A stretch of 64,000 nucleotides of DNA, from assembly GCF_030063355.1 (NCBI RefSeq), contig NZ_JASISZ010000013.1:1-64000 (forward strand). The letters are read 5' to 3'. The DNA comes from Streptomyces sp. PH10-H1 (GTDB lineage Bacteria; Actinomycetota; Actinomycetes; Streptomycetales; Streptomycetaceae). The position numbers and the translations under genes are program-made. This document shows, piece after piece, positions 26,944 through 37,470 of the stretch. Under the pieces are notes generated by a model, which was not told the DNA's origin, did not search any database, and saw nothing but the letters and a program-made list of their open reading frames with translations. Numbering within the stretch: position 1 is the stretch's first letter; each line of letters opens with the position of its first letter.

Positions 26944-28134
26944 TCAGGAAAGCAGCGGGAGTTCGGCAACGAGCAGACGTCCGTCCATGGTTACGCCACC
27001 GTCCATTGCCAATGCCAAGTTCTCGGCATATGCCATCGGGCCATCGACGACCGGGGTGCGTTCCTCGCCGTCGGCGGTGTATTCGCCGCCGACCTCTCCG
27101 AGCAGGTACGGGATGGGGCTGTGGCCGTGAACGACCTGATGGCCGCCGTAGGTGTCGAGGAGTTCGCGGGCGGCCTGCGGGCCGTTGTCGCCGCGGAAGG
27201 CGAAGCGCTTGGTGAGCTTGCGGAAGAGATCCCAGCATTCGTCGGCGTCACCGCGCTGGAGGATGCCGGTGACGGCGTCGTTCATCGCGTCGATGGTGGT
27301 GCCGTAGTCGAGGTACGCGGTGGTGTCGGAGTGCAGCAGCAGGTGGCCGTCGGTGAGGTGGGCGGCGTCCAGCCGGGACATCCAGGTGAGGTGGCGGTCC
27401 TCCAGCCGGTCCATGTCGGAGGGCTGGCCTCCGTTGAGCCGCCAGGCGGCGAGGAAGGACGCGGTGCCGCCGGTGGACTTGACGGGGGTGTCGCCGAAGC
27501 GGTGGGCGCCGAGCAGCAGCAGCTCGTGGTTGCCCATGATGGCCTTGGCGTAGCCGCCCGCGGCGGCCGCCTCGGCGGAGAGCTGCATGACGAGCTCGAT
27601 GACGCCGATGCCGTCCGGGCCGCGGTCGGTGAAGTCACCGAGGAACCAGAGCCGGGAGGTCCCCGCCGACCAGTGGCCTTCGGTGTCGATGAGGCCCTTC
27701 GCGTGAAGTGCGGCGCGCAGTTCGTCGATGTAGCCGTGGACGTCGCCGACCACGTAGAGCGGGCCGGGGTTGTCCGCGTCGAAGGGGACGATGACCGGGA
27801 GGTCGTGGGCGGTGGGTGTGTAGTCCTCCGGCACGAGTGGAGTGTCGAGCTGCGTCGCCTCGTATCCGGGTGCGGGCATGGGTGCGGGCATGGGTGTGAC
27901 CGTGGGCGCGGTCGCGGGTGGTGTGGCCATGGGTGTGGACGCAGGCGCGGTGGCCATGGCCGCCCACACCGGTTCATCCGCACGGTGAGCGCCGGGAGCG
28001 CCGGGAGCGCCGGAATCGCCGGTACCGCCGGGAATTCCGGCACCGGCTGCCCCGTCCGGACCGTCGTCCGGCCCGGCCGGACGCCAGCTCACCATCGCCT
28101 TGAGCACGGGCCCGTGACCTGCCCCCTGTGTCAT
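26944..28134 (-). CDS. Calcineurin-like metallophosphoesterase
   Basis: A 396-residue phosphatase or phosphodiesterase. The two-metal motifs are all present: GDVHGY (about 133-138), GDFTDRG (about 170-176), GNHELL (about 206) and VVHGHSP (about 347). The first 115 residues are a Gly/Ala/Pro/Thr-rich low-complexity region with repeated MP/AP dipeptides. It resembles Ser/Thr- or bis(nucleosyl)-tetraphosphatase-like enzymes; substrate unknown. ATG at 28134 follows GGAGGGG; a GTG or ATG a few codons up (28149) is less likely. Confidence 0.85.
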   Translation of the reverse strand: MTQGAGHGPVLKAMVSWRPAGPDDGPDGAAGAGIPGGTGDSGAPGAPGAHRADEPVWAAMATAPASTPMATPPATAPTVTPMPAPMPAPGYEATQLDTPLVPEDYTPTAHDLPVIVPFDADNPGPLYVVGDVHGYIDELRAALHAKGLIDTEGHWSAGTSRLWFLGDFTDRGPDGIGVIELVMQLSAEAAAAGGYAKAIMGNHELLLLGAHRFGDTPVKSTGGTASFLAAWRLNGGQPSDMDRLEDRHLTWMSRLDAAHLTDGHLLLHSDTTAYLDYGTTIDAMNDAVTGILQRGDADECWDLFRKLTKRFAFRGDNGPQAARELLDTYGGHQVVHGHSPIPYLLGEVGGEYTADGEERTPVVDGPMAYAENLALAMDGGVTMDGRLLVAELPLLS

Positions 28135-28360
28135 CGACCCCTCCACCATCGCGCCGCCATCCGCCCATCATAGGAATGACGCTGTCGTGGTGTGACATAC
28201 CTGGGTGCCGGGTTTTCGGCAGGTGCCGACAAACACCCCCGAAATCGGCGTGCCGGGGCCGTCCGGCGACCGGATCTCGCTCCGGTTCTCGTCCTGTGCG
28301 GGTTCCCACGGTTCCTGTGCTTCGTGTGCTTCCTGTGCGGTGGCTGTCCCCGGCCCCGCT

Positions 28361-29461
28361 TCAGCCTCCTCCCGGGCTGCGCGGGGGACTGACCGTCGTG
28401 CGGTGCGTCCGGCGCTGGGACGAGGTGCGGACGATGAGGTCGGTCTGCATGATCTGCTGGATGGGATGGGCGGCGCCCACACCTTCGATGGCGTCGATGA
28501 GGAGCTGGACGACCGCGGTGCCGATCTTCCCCGGTTTGAGGGACAGCGTGGTGATCGGTGGTTCGGTGGTCGCGTAGACGCTGCTCTCGCTGCAGCAGAC
28601 CAGCAGCAGATCGTCCGGCACGCGCAGCCCGTAGCGGCGGGCCGCGGCCAGCAGGTCGGTGCCGTTGGGGTCGAAGAGACCGTAGACGGCGTCCGGGCGG
28701 TCGGGGCGGGCGAGCAGCCGGTCGGCGGCGACGGCGCCCGCGCACGGGTCGTGGGCGGGGTAGGACTCGTAGACCGGCTCCTGGCCCACGCGTTCGCACC
28801 ATTGCAGGTACGCGGTGGTGGACAGCCGGGTGTAGGTGTCGGTGCTGGTGCCGGTGAGGAGGCCGATCCGGCGGGCGCCGGCGTCGGCGAGGTGGTCGAG
28901 GATGCCGAGGACGGCTTCCTCGTGGTCGTTGTCGACCCAGGCGTGGACGGGGAGACTGCCGGCGGGGCGGCCGTCGCTGACCACGGGTACGCCCTGGCGG
29001 ACGAGTTCCATGACGACGGGGTCGTGGTCGGAGGGGTCGATGACCACGGTGCCGTCGAGCGCGACGTTGCTCCAGACATCGTGGCGCGAGGAGGCGGGGA
29101 GGATGACCAGGGCGTAGCCCCGGGCGAGGGCGGCCGAGGTCGCGGCTCTCGCCATTTCGGCGAAGTACGCGAACTCGGTAAAAGTGAACGGTTCTTCGCC
29201 GTATGTCGTGACCGTCAGACCGATTAAGCCCGAGCGGCCGGTGCGCAGTGTCCGGGCGGCCGCGGACGGGCGGTAGCCCAGCCGTTCGGCGACCTCGCGG
29301 ACATGGCGGCGGGTGGCATCGGGCAGTCGGCCCTTGCCGTTGAGTGCGTCGGAGACAGTCGTGATCGAGACACCGGCGGCGGCGGCGACATCTCTGATGC
29401 CTGCCCGCTCGAACCGGCGTCCGATGGGCCGGCTCGCCTGGTGATTCCCTGCTGCTGTCAT
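28361..29461 (-). CDS. LacI/GalR-family transcriptional regulator
   Basis: A 366-residue regulator: the LacI helix-turn-helix and hinge at residues 20-75 (IRDVAAAAGVSITTVSDALN, LGYRPSAAARTLRTGRSGLI), then a periplasmic-binding-protein-like sensor domain (80-345). From gene order it corresponds to the regulator preceding hisC in S. coelicolor (recalled as rstP). Ligand unknown, presumably a sugar. ATG at 29461 is the first good start. An inverted repeat at 29532-29556 in the shared gap with hisC is a candidate operator. Confidence 0.88.
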   Translation of the reverse strand: MTAAGNHQASRPIGRRFERAGIRDVAAAAGVSITTVSDALNGKGRLPDATRRHVREVAERLGYRPSAAARTLRTGRSGLIGLTVTTYGEEPFTFTEFAYFAEMARAATSAALARGYALVILPASSRHDVWSNVALDGTVVIDPSDHDPVVMELVRQGVPVVSDGRPAGSLPVHAWVDNDHEEAVLGILDHLADAGARRIGLLTGTSTDTYTRLSTTAYLQWCERVGQEPVYESYPAHDPCAGAVAADRLLARPDRPDAVYGLFDPNGTDLLAAARRYGLRVPDDLLLVCCSESSVYATTEPPITTLSLKPGKIGTAVVQLLIDAIEGVGAAHPIQQIMQTDLIVRTSSQRRTHRTTVSPPRSPGGG

Positions 29462-29531
29462 GGCGAGCCGATAGTAGGGCGGGGGTGGTCCGTCCGCTGG
29501 CGGCCCGAAAGGGCACCCTGACGGTACGTTT

Positions 29532-29556
29532 CTGCAAGATCGAAAGCCGCTTGCAG
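29532..29556. promoter_or_regulatory. Candidate LacI-type operator
   Basis: CTGCAAG (29532-29538) and CTTGCAG (29550-29556) form perfect 7-bp arms 11 bases apart. TTGCA-containing half sites are common for LacI-family operators. The site lies about 70 bases upstream of the regulator gene, suggesting autoregulation. Confidence 0.45.
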
Positions 29557-29742
29557 GACGGAATGCGTAGGTGACAAGGGCTTTCTGGGGACGGCTCCGG
29601 GCCTCGCGAGGACGATCTCCCGCCCATTGGTTCGTATTGCGCGGAGGTATCAACTCACCCCTACGAGGGATGCGCCCCGCCGCGTGCGCCACCAGCGCAC
29701 GGTGTGGCGCACGGCACTTTCGCACTCCCTCACGCCCCCTCG

Positions 29743-29755
29743 TATGGTGTGGGAC
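29743..29755 (+). promoter_or_regulatory. Leaderless promoter of hisC
   Basis: A TATGGT -10 box at 29743-29748 is followed by seven bases and then the ATG at 29756, so transcription should start at or next to the start codon. No ribosome site precedes the ATG. The -35 region is weak. Confidence 0.45.
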
Positions 29756-30829
29756 ATGACTCCGAAGCTGCGCGCGGAACTGGACGGCATCCCCACCTAC
29801 AAGCCCGGGCGACCCCCGGTGGCGGACCAGGGTGCACCGGCTTACAAGCTGTCCTCCAACGAGAATCCCTACCCGCCGCTGCCGGGCGTGCTGGAGGCGG
29901 TGACCGACGCCGCGGGGTCCTTCAACCGTTATCCCGACATGGCGTGCTCGGAGCTGACCGCCGAGCTGGCGCACCGCTTCGGTGTCCCGCAGGCGCACGT
30001 CGCGACCGGCACCGGCTCGGTCGGCGTCGCGCAGTCGCTGCTGCAGTCGACCGCGGGCCCCGGCGACGAGGTCATCTACGCCTGGCGGTCCTTCGAGGCG
30101 TACCCGATCATCACCCGGATCAGCGGCGCGACGCCGGTGCAGGTGCCGCTCACCGACGGTGAGGTGCACGACCTGGACGCGATGGCCGCCGCCATCACCG
30201 ACCGGACCCGGCTGATCTTCGTCTGCAACCCCAACAACCCGACGGGCACGGTCGTGCGGCGCGCGGAGCTGGAGCGGTTCCTCGACCGGGTGCCGTCCGA
30301 TGTGCTCGTGGTGCTCGACGAGGCGTACCGGGAGTTCATCCGGGACGCGGAGGTCCCGGACGGCGTCGAGCTCTACCGCGACCGCCCGAACGTGGCGGTG
30401 CTGCGCACCTTCTCCAAGGCGTACGGCCTGGCCGGCCTGCGGGTCGGCTTCGCCATCGCGCACGAGCCGGTCGCGGCCGCGCTGCGCAAGACCGCCGTGC
30501 CGTTCGGTGTGAGCCAGCTCGCGCAGGACGCGGCGGTCGCCTCGCTGCGCGCCGAGGAGGCACTGCTGGAGCGGGTGGCGGGCCTGGTGACCGAGCGGAA
30601 CCGGGTCGTCGGGGCGCTGACCGGGCAGGGCTGGACGATGGCGGAGACGCAGGCGAACTTCGTCTGGCTGCGGCTGGGGGAGCGCACCATGGACTTCGCG
30701 GAGGCGTGCGAGCGGGCCGGGGTGACGGTACGTCCGTTCCCGGGCGAGGGCGTACGGATCACCATCGGTGAGACCGAGGCGAACGATCTGCTGCTGACCA
30801 CGGCGCAGGAGTTCCGCAAGGAGCTGTAG
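29756..30829 (+). CDS. hisC: Histidinol-phosphate aminotransferase
   Basis: A class-II PLP aminotransferase of 357 residues that makes histidinol phosphate, or acts on a similar aromatic substrate. Visible features: [10 protein letters not shown] near the start, CNPNNPTGT (about 157-165), DEAYREF, and the Schiff-base lysine K221 in [14 protein letters not shown]. It lies apart from a his operon, as does the second hisC-type gene of S. coelicolor, so it may be a paralogue that also handles phenylalanine transamination. The transcript appears leaderless and ends in a strong terminator. Confidence 0.9.
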   Translation: MTPKLRAELDGIPTYKPGRPPVADQGAPAYKLSSNENPYPPLPGVLEAVTDAAGSFNRYPDMACSELTAELAHRFGVPQAHVATGTGSVGVAQSLLQSTAGPGDEVIYAWRSFEAYPIITRISGATPVQVPLTDGEVHDLDAMAAAITDRTRLIFVCNPNNPTGTVVRRAELERFLDRVPSDVLVVLDEAYREFIRDAEVPDGVELYRDRPNVAVLRTFSKAYGLAGLRVGFAIAHEPVAAALRKTAVPFGVSQLAQDAAVASLRAEEALLERVAGLVTERNRVVGALTGQGWTMAETQANFVWLRLGERTMDFAEACERAGVTVRPFPGEGVRITIGETEANDLLLTTAQEFRKEL

Positions 30830-30924
30830 CGCGCAGCGGGCGGCCGCCGTGCAGCCGCCGGGCTCCCGCCGTGCAGCCAGCGACGCCGCTCAGGGCCGTT
30901 CGCCGGCCATTATCACGGCACGTT

Positions 30925-30960
30925 TTCGCCCCCTTCCACCCCCCGGTGGAAGGGGGCGAA
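30925..30960. terminator. 16-bp perfect terminator after hisC
   Basis: Arms TTCGCCCCCTTCCACC (30925-30940) and its complement (30945-30960) close a CCCC loop. It lies 95 bases past the hisC stop and about 20 before the Rex-like operator of the cyd operon. Confidence 0.9.
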
Positions 30961-30980
30961 CCGCTGTGCGCGATACTTTG

Positions 30981-31006
30981 CTTGTGAATGCGTTCACGTT
31001 CACAAG
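30981..31006 (+). promoter_or_regulatory. Rex operator of the cyd operon
   Basis: TGTGAATGCGTTCACG at 30983-30998 matches the Streptomyces Rex operator pattern TGTGAAC-NNN-TTCACA at all but two positions. A wider dyad, CTTGTGAA (30981-30988) with TTCACAAG (30999-31006), overlaps it, giving two alternative registers. Rex releases DNA when NADH/NAD rises, so cyd should be induced when oxygen falls. Confidence 0.8.
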
Positions 31007-31089
31007 CGAAGGCGTATGCCCCATATTTTCCGGACATCAAGGTAGAAATGGGGCGGATAGCTCGGCTTAGACAGGTAAGGAGTCGTGAC

Positions 31090-32598
31090 GTGCAGCTCTC
31101 GCTGGAAACCGTCGATGTCGCGCGATGGCAGTTCGGCATCACCACCGTCTACCACTTCCTCTTCGTCCCCCTGACGATCAGCCTCTCCGCGCTGACCGCA
31201 GGCCTGCAGACCGCCTGGGTGCGCTCCGGGAACGAGAAGTACCTCAGGGCCACCAAGTTCTGGGGCAAGCTCTTCCTGATCAATATCGCCATGGGTGTGG
31301 CCACCGGGATCGTCCAGGAATTCCAGTTCGGTATGAACTGGTCCGCCTACTCACGATTCGTCGGGGACATCTTCGGGGCGCCGCTCGCCTTCGAGGCGCT
31401 GATCGCGTTCTTCTTCGAATCCACCTTCATCGGGCTGTGGATCTTCGGCTGGGACAAACTGCCGCAGAAGATCCATCTCGCCTGCATCTGGATCGTCTCC
31501 ATCGGCACGATCCTGTCCGCGTACTTCATCCTGGCCGCGAACTCCTGGATGCAGCACCCGGTGGGCTACACGTACAACAAGGTCACCGGCCGGGCCGAAC
31601 TCACCGACTTCTGGAAGGTCATCAGCCAGGACACCACCCTGGTCGTCGTCTTCCACACCATCACCGCGGCCTTCCTCACCGGCGCCGCGTTCATGATCGG
31701 CATCGCCGCCTACCACCTGGCCCGCAAGCAGCACATCGCCGTGATGCGGACCTCGCTGCGGCTCGGCCTGGCCGTTGCCGTCGTCGCGGGACTGCTCACC
31801 GCGATCAGCGGTGACTCGCTCGGCAAGGTGATGTTCAAGCAGCAGCCGATGAAGATGGCCGCCGCCGAGGCGCTGTGGGACGGCGAGGGGCCGGCCCCGT
31901 TCTCCATCTTCGCCGTGGGCGACGTGGACAAGGGCCACAACAAGGTCGCCGTCGAGATCCCGGGGATACTGTCCTTCCTCGCCGACGGCAACTTCTCCTC
32001 ATACGTGCCCGGCATCAACGACGTCAACAAGTCCGAGCAGCAGAAGTACGGTCCCGGTGACTACCGGCCGAACATCCCCACCGCCTACTGGGGCTTCCGC
32101 TGGATGATCGGCTTCGGTATGACGTCCTTCGCCGTCGGACTGGCCGGCCTCTGGCTCACCCGGCGAAAGTTCTGGATCGCCGAGCGGCACCGCACCGGCG
32201 AGGACGAGACGCCGAAGCTGATGCTCACCAGGAGCACGCCCATCGGTCCCGGACTCGACACCGGGTACTGGCGGATCGCCCTGTGGACGATGGTCTTCCC
32301 GCTGATCGCCAACTCCTGGGGCTGGATCTTCACCGAGACCGGCCGCCAGCCCTGGGCCGTCTACGGGCTGCTGCGCACCTCCGACGCGGTCTCCCCCAAT
32401 GTCTCCACCGGTGAGGTGTTCACCTCGCTGATCGCCTTCACCCTGCTCTACGCCCTGCTCGCGGTCGTGGAGGTCAAGCTGCTGATGAAGTACGTCAAGG
32501 CCGGGCCGCCCGAGCTGACCGAGTCCGATCTGAATCCGCCGACGAAGATCGGCGGCGACTCCTCCGACGCCGACCGGCCCATGGCCTTCTCGTACTGA
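31090..32598 (+). CDS. cydA: Cytochrome bd oxidase subunit I
   Basis: A 502-residue membrane subunit carrying the three haems of the high-affinity quinol oxidase. The N-terminal ARWQFGITTVYHFLFVPLTI holds the haem b595 His ligand; FGMNWSAYSRFVGD, FFFESTFIGLWIFGW and the short Q-loop region (GDVDKGHN) are those of the short-loop CydA type. GTG at 31090 has AAGGAG six bases upstream. It is followed by cydB after 16 bases and cydCD after that, and preceded by a Rex-like operator, so it is the first gene of a redox-controlled operon. Confidence 0.95.
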   Translation: MQLSLETVDVARWQFGITTVYHFLFVPLTISLSALTAGLQTAWVRSGNEKYLRATKFWGKLFLINIAMGVATGIVQEFQFGMNWSAYSRFVGDIFGAPLAFEALIAFFFESTFIGLWIFGWDKLPQKIHLACIWIVSIGTILSAYFILAANSWMQHPVGYTYNKVTGRAELTDFWKVISQDTTLVVVFHTITAAFLTGAAFMIGIAAYHLARKQHIAVMRTSLRLGLAVAVVAGLLTAISGDSLGKVMFKQQPMKMAAAEALWDGEGPAPFSIFAVGDVDKGHNKVAVEIPGILSFLADGNFSSYVPGINDVNKSEQQKYGPGDYRPNIPTAYWGFRWMIGFGMTSFAVGLAGLWLTRRKFWIAERHRTGEDETPKLMLTRSTPIGPGLDTGYWRIALWTMVFPLIANSWGWIFTETGRQPWAVYGLLRTSDAVSPNVSTGEVFTSLIAFTLLYALLAVVEVKLLMKYVKAGPPELTESDLNPPTKIGGDSSDADRPMAFSY

Positions 32599-32614
32599 GA
32601 GGAAGGAGCGAGAC

Positions 32615-33616
<1,002 letters not shown>

Positions 33617-33658
33617 CCGGAGCTCACTGGCCGGAGCTCACTGGCCGGAGCTCACTGG
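33617..33658. repeat. Three 14-bp tandem repeats between cydB and cydCD
   Basis: CCGGAGCTCACTGG is repeated three times without change at 33617-33630, 33631-33644 and 33645-33658, starting at the base after the cydB stop, with a decayed fourth copy following. Confidence 0.9.
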
Positions 33659-33699
33659 CGGAAGCCCACCAGCCGATGGCCGTCGCTCGCCGAGGGGAA

Positions 33700-33715
33700 T
33701 GTTCCACGTGAAACC
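33700..33715. promoter_or_regulatory. parS-like site across the cydCD start
   Basis: TGTTCCACGTGAAACC contains GTTCCACGTGAAAC (33701-33714), one base from the Streptomyces parS consensus GTTTCACGTGAAAC. It spans both possible cydCD start codons (ATG 33699, GTG 33708), so any bound ParB would cover the translation start region of the gene. Confidence 0.65.
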
Positions 33716-36700
33716 AGTCGATCCGCGCCTGCTCCGGTACGCCCGTGCCAGCCGCGTCTTCCTCGCGGCGTCGGTGGCCCTCGGGCTCGCCGGGGCGGGG
33801 CTGGTCGTGGCTCAGGCGATGCTCATCGCCGAGATCGTCGTCGGCGGTTTCCAGCACGGCCTCGACGCCGGCGGACTGCGCACTCCCCTGGTGCTGCTCG
33901 CCGTCGTCGCGGCCGGCCGGGCGCTCATCGCCTGGCTCACCGAGCTGTGCGCGCACCGCGCCAGCGCGGCCGTCAAGTCCGAACTGCGCGGCCGGCTGCT
34001 GGAACGGGCCACCGCCCTCGGCCCCTCCTGGCTCTCTGGACAGCGCACCGGTGAACTCACCACACTCGCCACCCGCGGGGTCGACGCGCTCGACGACTAC
34101 TTCGCCCGCTATATGCCGCAGCTCGGGCTGGCCGTCGTCGTACCGGTCGTGGTGCTCGCCCGGATCGTCACCTCCGACTGGATCTCGGCGCTCACCATCG
34201 CGCTGACGCTCCCGCTCATCCCGCTCTTCATGATCCTGATCGGCTGGGCCACCCAGGACCGGATGAACCGTCAGTGGCGGCTGCTCGCCCGGCTGTCCGG
34301 ACACTTCCTGGACGTCGTCGGCGGTCTCCCCACGCTGAAGGTCTTCGGGCGGGCCAAGGCGCAGGCCGCATCGATCCGCACCATCACCGACGACTACCGG
34401 CGTGCGACCATGCGGACGCTGCGTATCGCGTTCCTGTCAGCCTTCGCCCTCGAACTCCTCGCGACGATCTCCGTCGCGCTGGTCGCCGTAGGCATCGGTA
34501 TGCGGCTGGTCCACGGGGATCTGGACCTCTACACCGGGCTGGTCGTGCTCGTGCTCGCGCCGGAGGCGTATCTGCCGCTCCGGCAGGTGGGTGCGCAGTA
34601 CCACTCCGCCGCCGAAGGACTGGCCGCCGCCGACGAGGTGTTCGCCGTGCTGGAGACGGCCTCCCCCGCCGCCGGGACCCGCCCGGCCCCCGATTTGCGG
34701 CACGCGGTCATCGCTGTGGACGGCTTGACGGTTCATCATGAGGGCCGCGAGCAGCCCTCGCTCGCCGAGATCTCCTTCACCGTCTCCCCCGGTGAGACGG
34801 TCGCCGTCGTGGGCCCGAGCGGTGTCGGCAAGACCACGCTGCTGGCCGCGCTGCTCGGCTTCGCGCGGCCGTCCGGCGGCCGGATCCTCGTCGACGGCAC
34901 CGAGCTGGCGGCGATCGATCCCGAGAGCTGGCACCGCCAGATCGCCTGGGTGCCCCAGCGGCCCCACCTCTTCGCCGGCACCATCGCCGAGAATGTCCGG
35001 CTCGCTCGCCCCGACGCCACCGACGCGCAGGTGCACGCCGCCCTCCGCGACGCAGGTGCCCTCGACTTCGCCGCCCTCGACACCCCCCTCGGTGAGGGCG
35101 GCACCGGCATTTCCGCCGGGCAGCGCCAACGGCTCGCCCTCGCCCGCGCCTTCCTGGCCGACCGCCCGCTCCTCCTGCTCGACGAACCCACCGCCAACCT
35201 GGACGGGGACACCGAGGCGGCCGTAGTGGCCGCGGTCCGCCGGCTGGCGGTGGGCCGCACCGTCCTGCTGGTCGTCCACCGTCCGGCCCTCCTCGCCGTG
35301 GCCGACCGCACCATTCGCCTGCGGCGCGCTGTGCCCGCCGAACGGGCCGCCGTGCCGGCCGAACCGGCTGAACCGGCTGAACCGGCCGCAGGGGAGGGCG
35401 CCGGGGAGAGCGCCGCGCTCCAGGGACGCTCCTCGCCCGCCGGGCTGGCAGCCGCTGATGCCCTGCGGAACCCTTCCGCGCTGCGGACCGCACTAGGACC
35501 GAGGTACTCCGGACCGATCGAGGGCGCCGACCCGGCGGTACCGGACCACGGCACCGACGTCGCCGGGCTGGCCGCCGGGCTGGCCGCCGGGCCGGCCGCC
35601 GGGCCGGACTGCGGGGTATCCGCAGCCGCCGGGCCGCGGGCGGAGGCGGGTCCGCTGCGGCGGGTGCGGCGGATGGCCGGGCCGTTGCGGGGTCGTTTCG
35701 CGCTGGCGCTGCTGCTGGGGGCGCTGGCGCTCGGATGTGCGGTGGGGCTGATGGCCACCTCCGGGTGGCTGATCAGCCGGGCGTCGCAGCAGCCGCCGGT
35801 GCTGTATTTGATGGTCGCCGTCACGGCGACACGCGCGTTCGGGATCGGGCGGGCCGTGTGCCGGTACGCGGAGCGGCTGGTGTCGCACGACGCGGTCTTC
35901 CGTTCGCTCGCGGACCTGCGGGTGGCCGTCTACCGCCGCGTCGAGCGGCTCGCGCCCGCGGGTCTGCGGGAGACGCGGCGCGGCGATCTGCTGTCCCGGC
36001 TGGTGGCGGACGTCGACGGACTGCAGGACTACTTCCTGCGCTGGCTGCTGCCCGCCGGGGTGGCGTCGGCGGTCTGCGTCGCGTCGGCGGCGTTCACCGG
36101 CTGGCTGCTGCCCGAGGCTGGTGCGGCGCTGGCCGTGGGGCTGCTCATCGCGGGTGCGGGTGTTCCCGCGCTGTCCGCCGCCATGTCGCGGCGTGCCGAG
36201 CGGCGGCTGGCGCCGGCCAGGGGAGAGCTGTCGGAGCGGGTCGTCGATCTGCTGACCGGTACTGCCGAGCTGACGGTCGCGGGAGCGCTGCCGGGCCGCC
36301 GGGCGAGCGCGGCACGGTCCGACCGGACGCTCACCCGGATCGCCGGGCGGTCCGCCGCGACCACCGCGCTGGGCGCCGGGCTGACCGCGCTGGTCTGCGG
36401 TCTGACGGTGGTGGCCTGCGCGTATGCGGGGGTCCAGGCGGTACGGGACGGCCGGCTGGACGCGGTCGCGCTCGCGGTCGTGGTACTCACCCCGCTCGCC
36501 GCTTTCGAGGCGGTCACCGGAATGCCACTGGCGGCGCAGTACCGGCAGCGCAGCCGGGAAGCGGCGCGCAGGGTGTTCGAGGTGCTGGACGCGGCGGAGC
36601 CGGTCCGGGAGCCGGAGCACCCGGCGGAGGCGCCGGCGGGGCCGTTCCCGCTGGTGGTACGGGGTCTGACGGCCCGCCACCCCGGCCAGTCGCGGCGGGC

Positions 36701-37439
36701 CCTCGACGGTGTGGACCTCGACCTCACGCCAGGCCGCAGGGTCGCGGTGGTCGGCCCGTCGGGTGCGGGCAAGACGACCCTGGCGCAGGTGCTGCTGCGC
36801 TTCCTCGACGCGGAGAGCGGTTCCTACACCCTCGCGGGTACCGAAGCGGCGGCACTGGACGGCGATGATGTGCGCCGGCTGGTCGGTCTGTGCGCGCAGG
36901 ACGCGCATGTCTTCGACAGTTCGGTGCGCGAGAACCTGCGGCTGGCGCGCCCATCCGCCGACGACGACGCACTGCGTGCCGCTCTCGCATCGGCCCGGCT
37001 GGACGTGGACCTCGACACGCTCGTCGGCGAGCACGGTGCCCGGCTGTCCGGCGGCCAGCGCCAGCGGCTCGCGCTGGCCCGCGCGCTGCTCGCCGACTTC
37101 CCTGTACTGGTGCTCGACGAGCCGGCCGAGCACCTCGACCTGCCGACCGCCGACGCCCTGACCGCGGATCTGCTCGACGCCACCGCGGGCCGTACGACCC
37201 TGCTGATCACGCACCGGCTGGCGGGCCTGGCGGGGGACGCCGTCGATGAGATCGTCGTCCTCGACCGGGGCCGCGTCGTGCAGCGCGGTACGTACGCGGA
37301 GCTGGCCGCCGCCGACGGGCCGTTCCGCCGCACGCTCGAACGGGAGCGGACCGCGGACCTGGCGGCCGATACTGCCGCAACGGTCGGCACCTCTGACACC
37401 TCTGACACGTCCGACACGTCCGACACGGTCATGGTCTGA
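33708..37439 (+). CDS. cydCD: Fused CydD-CydC ABC exporter for cytochrome bd assembly
   Basis: A 1243-residue single chain carrying two ABC half-transporters; as separate proteins these form CydDC, which exports thiols or haem-related factors needed to assemble cytochrome bd. The first half (1-560) has VVGPSGVGKTT, the signature GTGISAGQRQRLALARAF (SAGQ rather than SGGQ) and LLLLDEPTANLD. The second (about 650-1240) has VVGPSGAGKTT, LSGGQRQRLALAR and VLVLDEPAEHLD. The linker is Ala/Glu/Pro- then Ala/Gly-rich. GTG 33708 is preferred over ATG 33699 since GAGGGG then has ten-base spacing and the protein starts KPVDPRLLRYARAS. The C-terminus ends in SDT repeats. Confidence 0.93.
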   Translation: MKPVDPRLLRYARASRVFLAASVALGLAGAGLVVAQAMLIAEIVVGGFQHGLDAGGLRTPLVLLAVVAAGRALIAWLTELCAHRASAAVKSELRGRLLERATALGPSWLSGQRTGELTTLATRGVDALDDYFARYMPQLGLAVVVPVVVLARIVTSDWISALTIALTLPLIPLFMILIGWATQDRMNRQWRLLARLSGHFLDVVGGLPTLKVFGRAKAQAASIRTITDDYRRATMRTLRIAFLSAFALELLATISVALVAVGIGMRLVHGDLDLYTGLVVLVLAPEAYLPLRQVGAQYHSAAEGLAAADEVFAVLETASPAAGTRPAPDLRHAVIAVDGLTVHHEGREQPSLAEISFTVSPGETVAVVGPSGVGKTTLLAALLGFARPSGGRILVDGTELAAIDPESWHRQIAWVPQRPHLFAGTIAENVRLARPDATDAQVHAALRDAGALDFAALDTPLGEGGTGISAGQRQRLALARAFLADRPLLLLDEPTANLDGDTEAAVVAAVRRLAVGRTVLLVVHRPALLAVADRTIRLRRAVPAERAAVPAEPAEPAEPAAGEGAGESAALQGRSSPAGLAAADALRNPSALRTALGPRYSGPIEGADPAVPDHGTDVAGLAAGLAAGPAAGPDCGVSAAAGPRAEAGPLRRVRRMAGPLRGRFALALLLGALALGCAVGLMATSGWLISRASQQPPVLYLMVAVTATRAFGIGRAVCRYAERLVSHDAVFRSLADLRVAVYRRVERLAPAGLRETRRGDLLSRLVADVDGLQDYFLRWLLPAGVASAVCVASAAFTGWLLPEAGAALAVGLLIAGAGVPALSAAMSRRAERRLAPARGELSERVVDLLTGTAELTVAGALPGRRASAARSDRTLTRIAGRSAATTALGAGLTALVCGLTVVACAYAGVQAVRDGRLDAVALAVVVLTPLAAFEAVTGMPLAAQYRQRSREAARRVFEVLDAAEPVREPEHPAEAPAGPFPLVVRGLTARHPGQSRRALDGVDLDLTPGRRVAVVGPSGAGKTTLAQVLLRFLDAESGSYTLAGTEAAALDGDDVRRLVGLCAQDAHVFDSSVRENLRLARPSADDDALRAALASARLDVDLDTLVGEHGARLSGGQRQRLALARALLADFPVLVLDEPAEHLDLPTADALTADLLDATAGRTTLLITHRLAGLAGDAVDEIVVLDRGRVVQRGTYAELAAADGPFRRTLERERTADLAADTAATVGTSDTSDTSDTSDTVMV

Positions 37440-37470
37440 CCGGTCGGGACAAACCGGACTAACTACGCTC

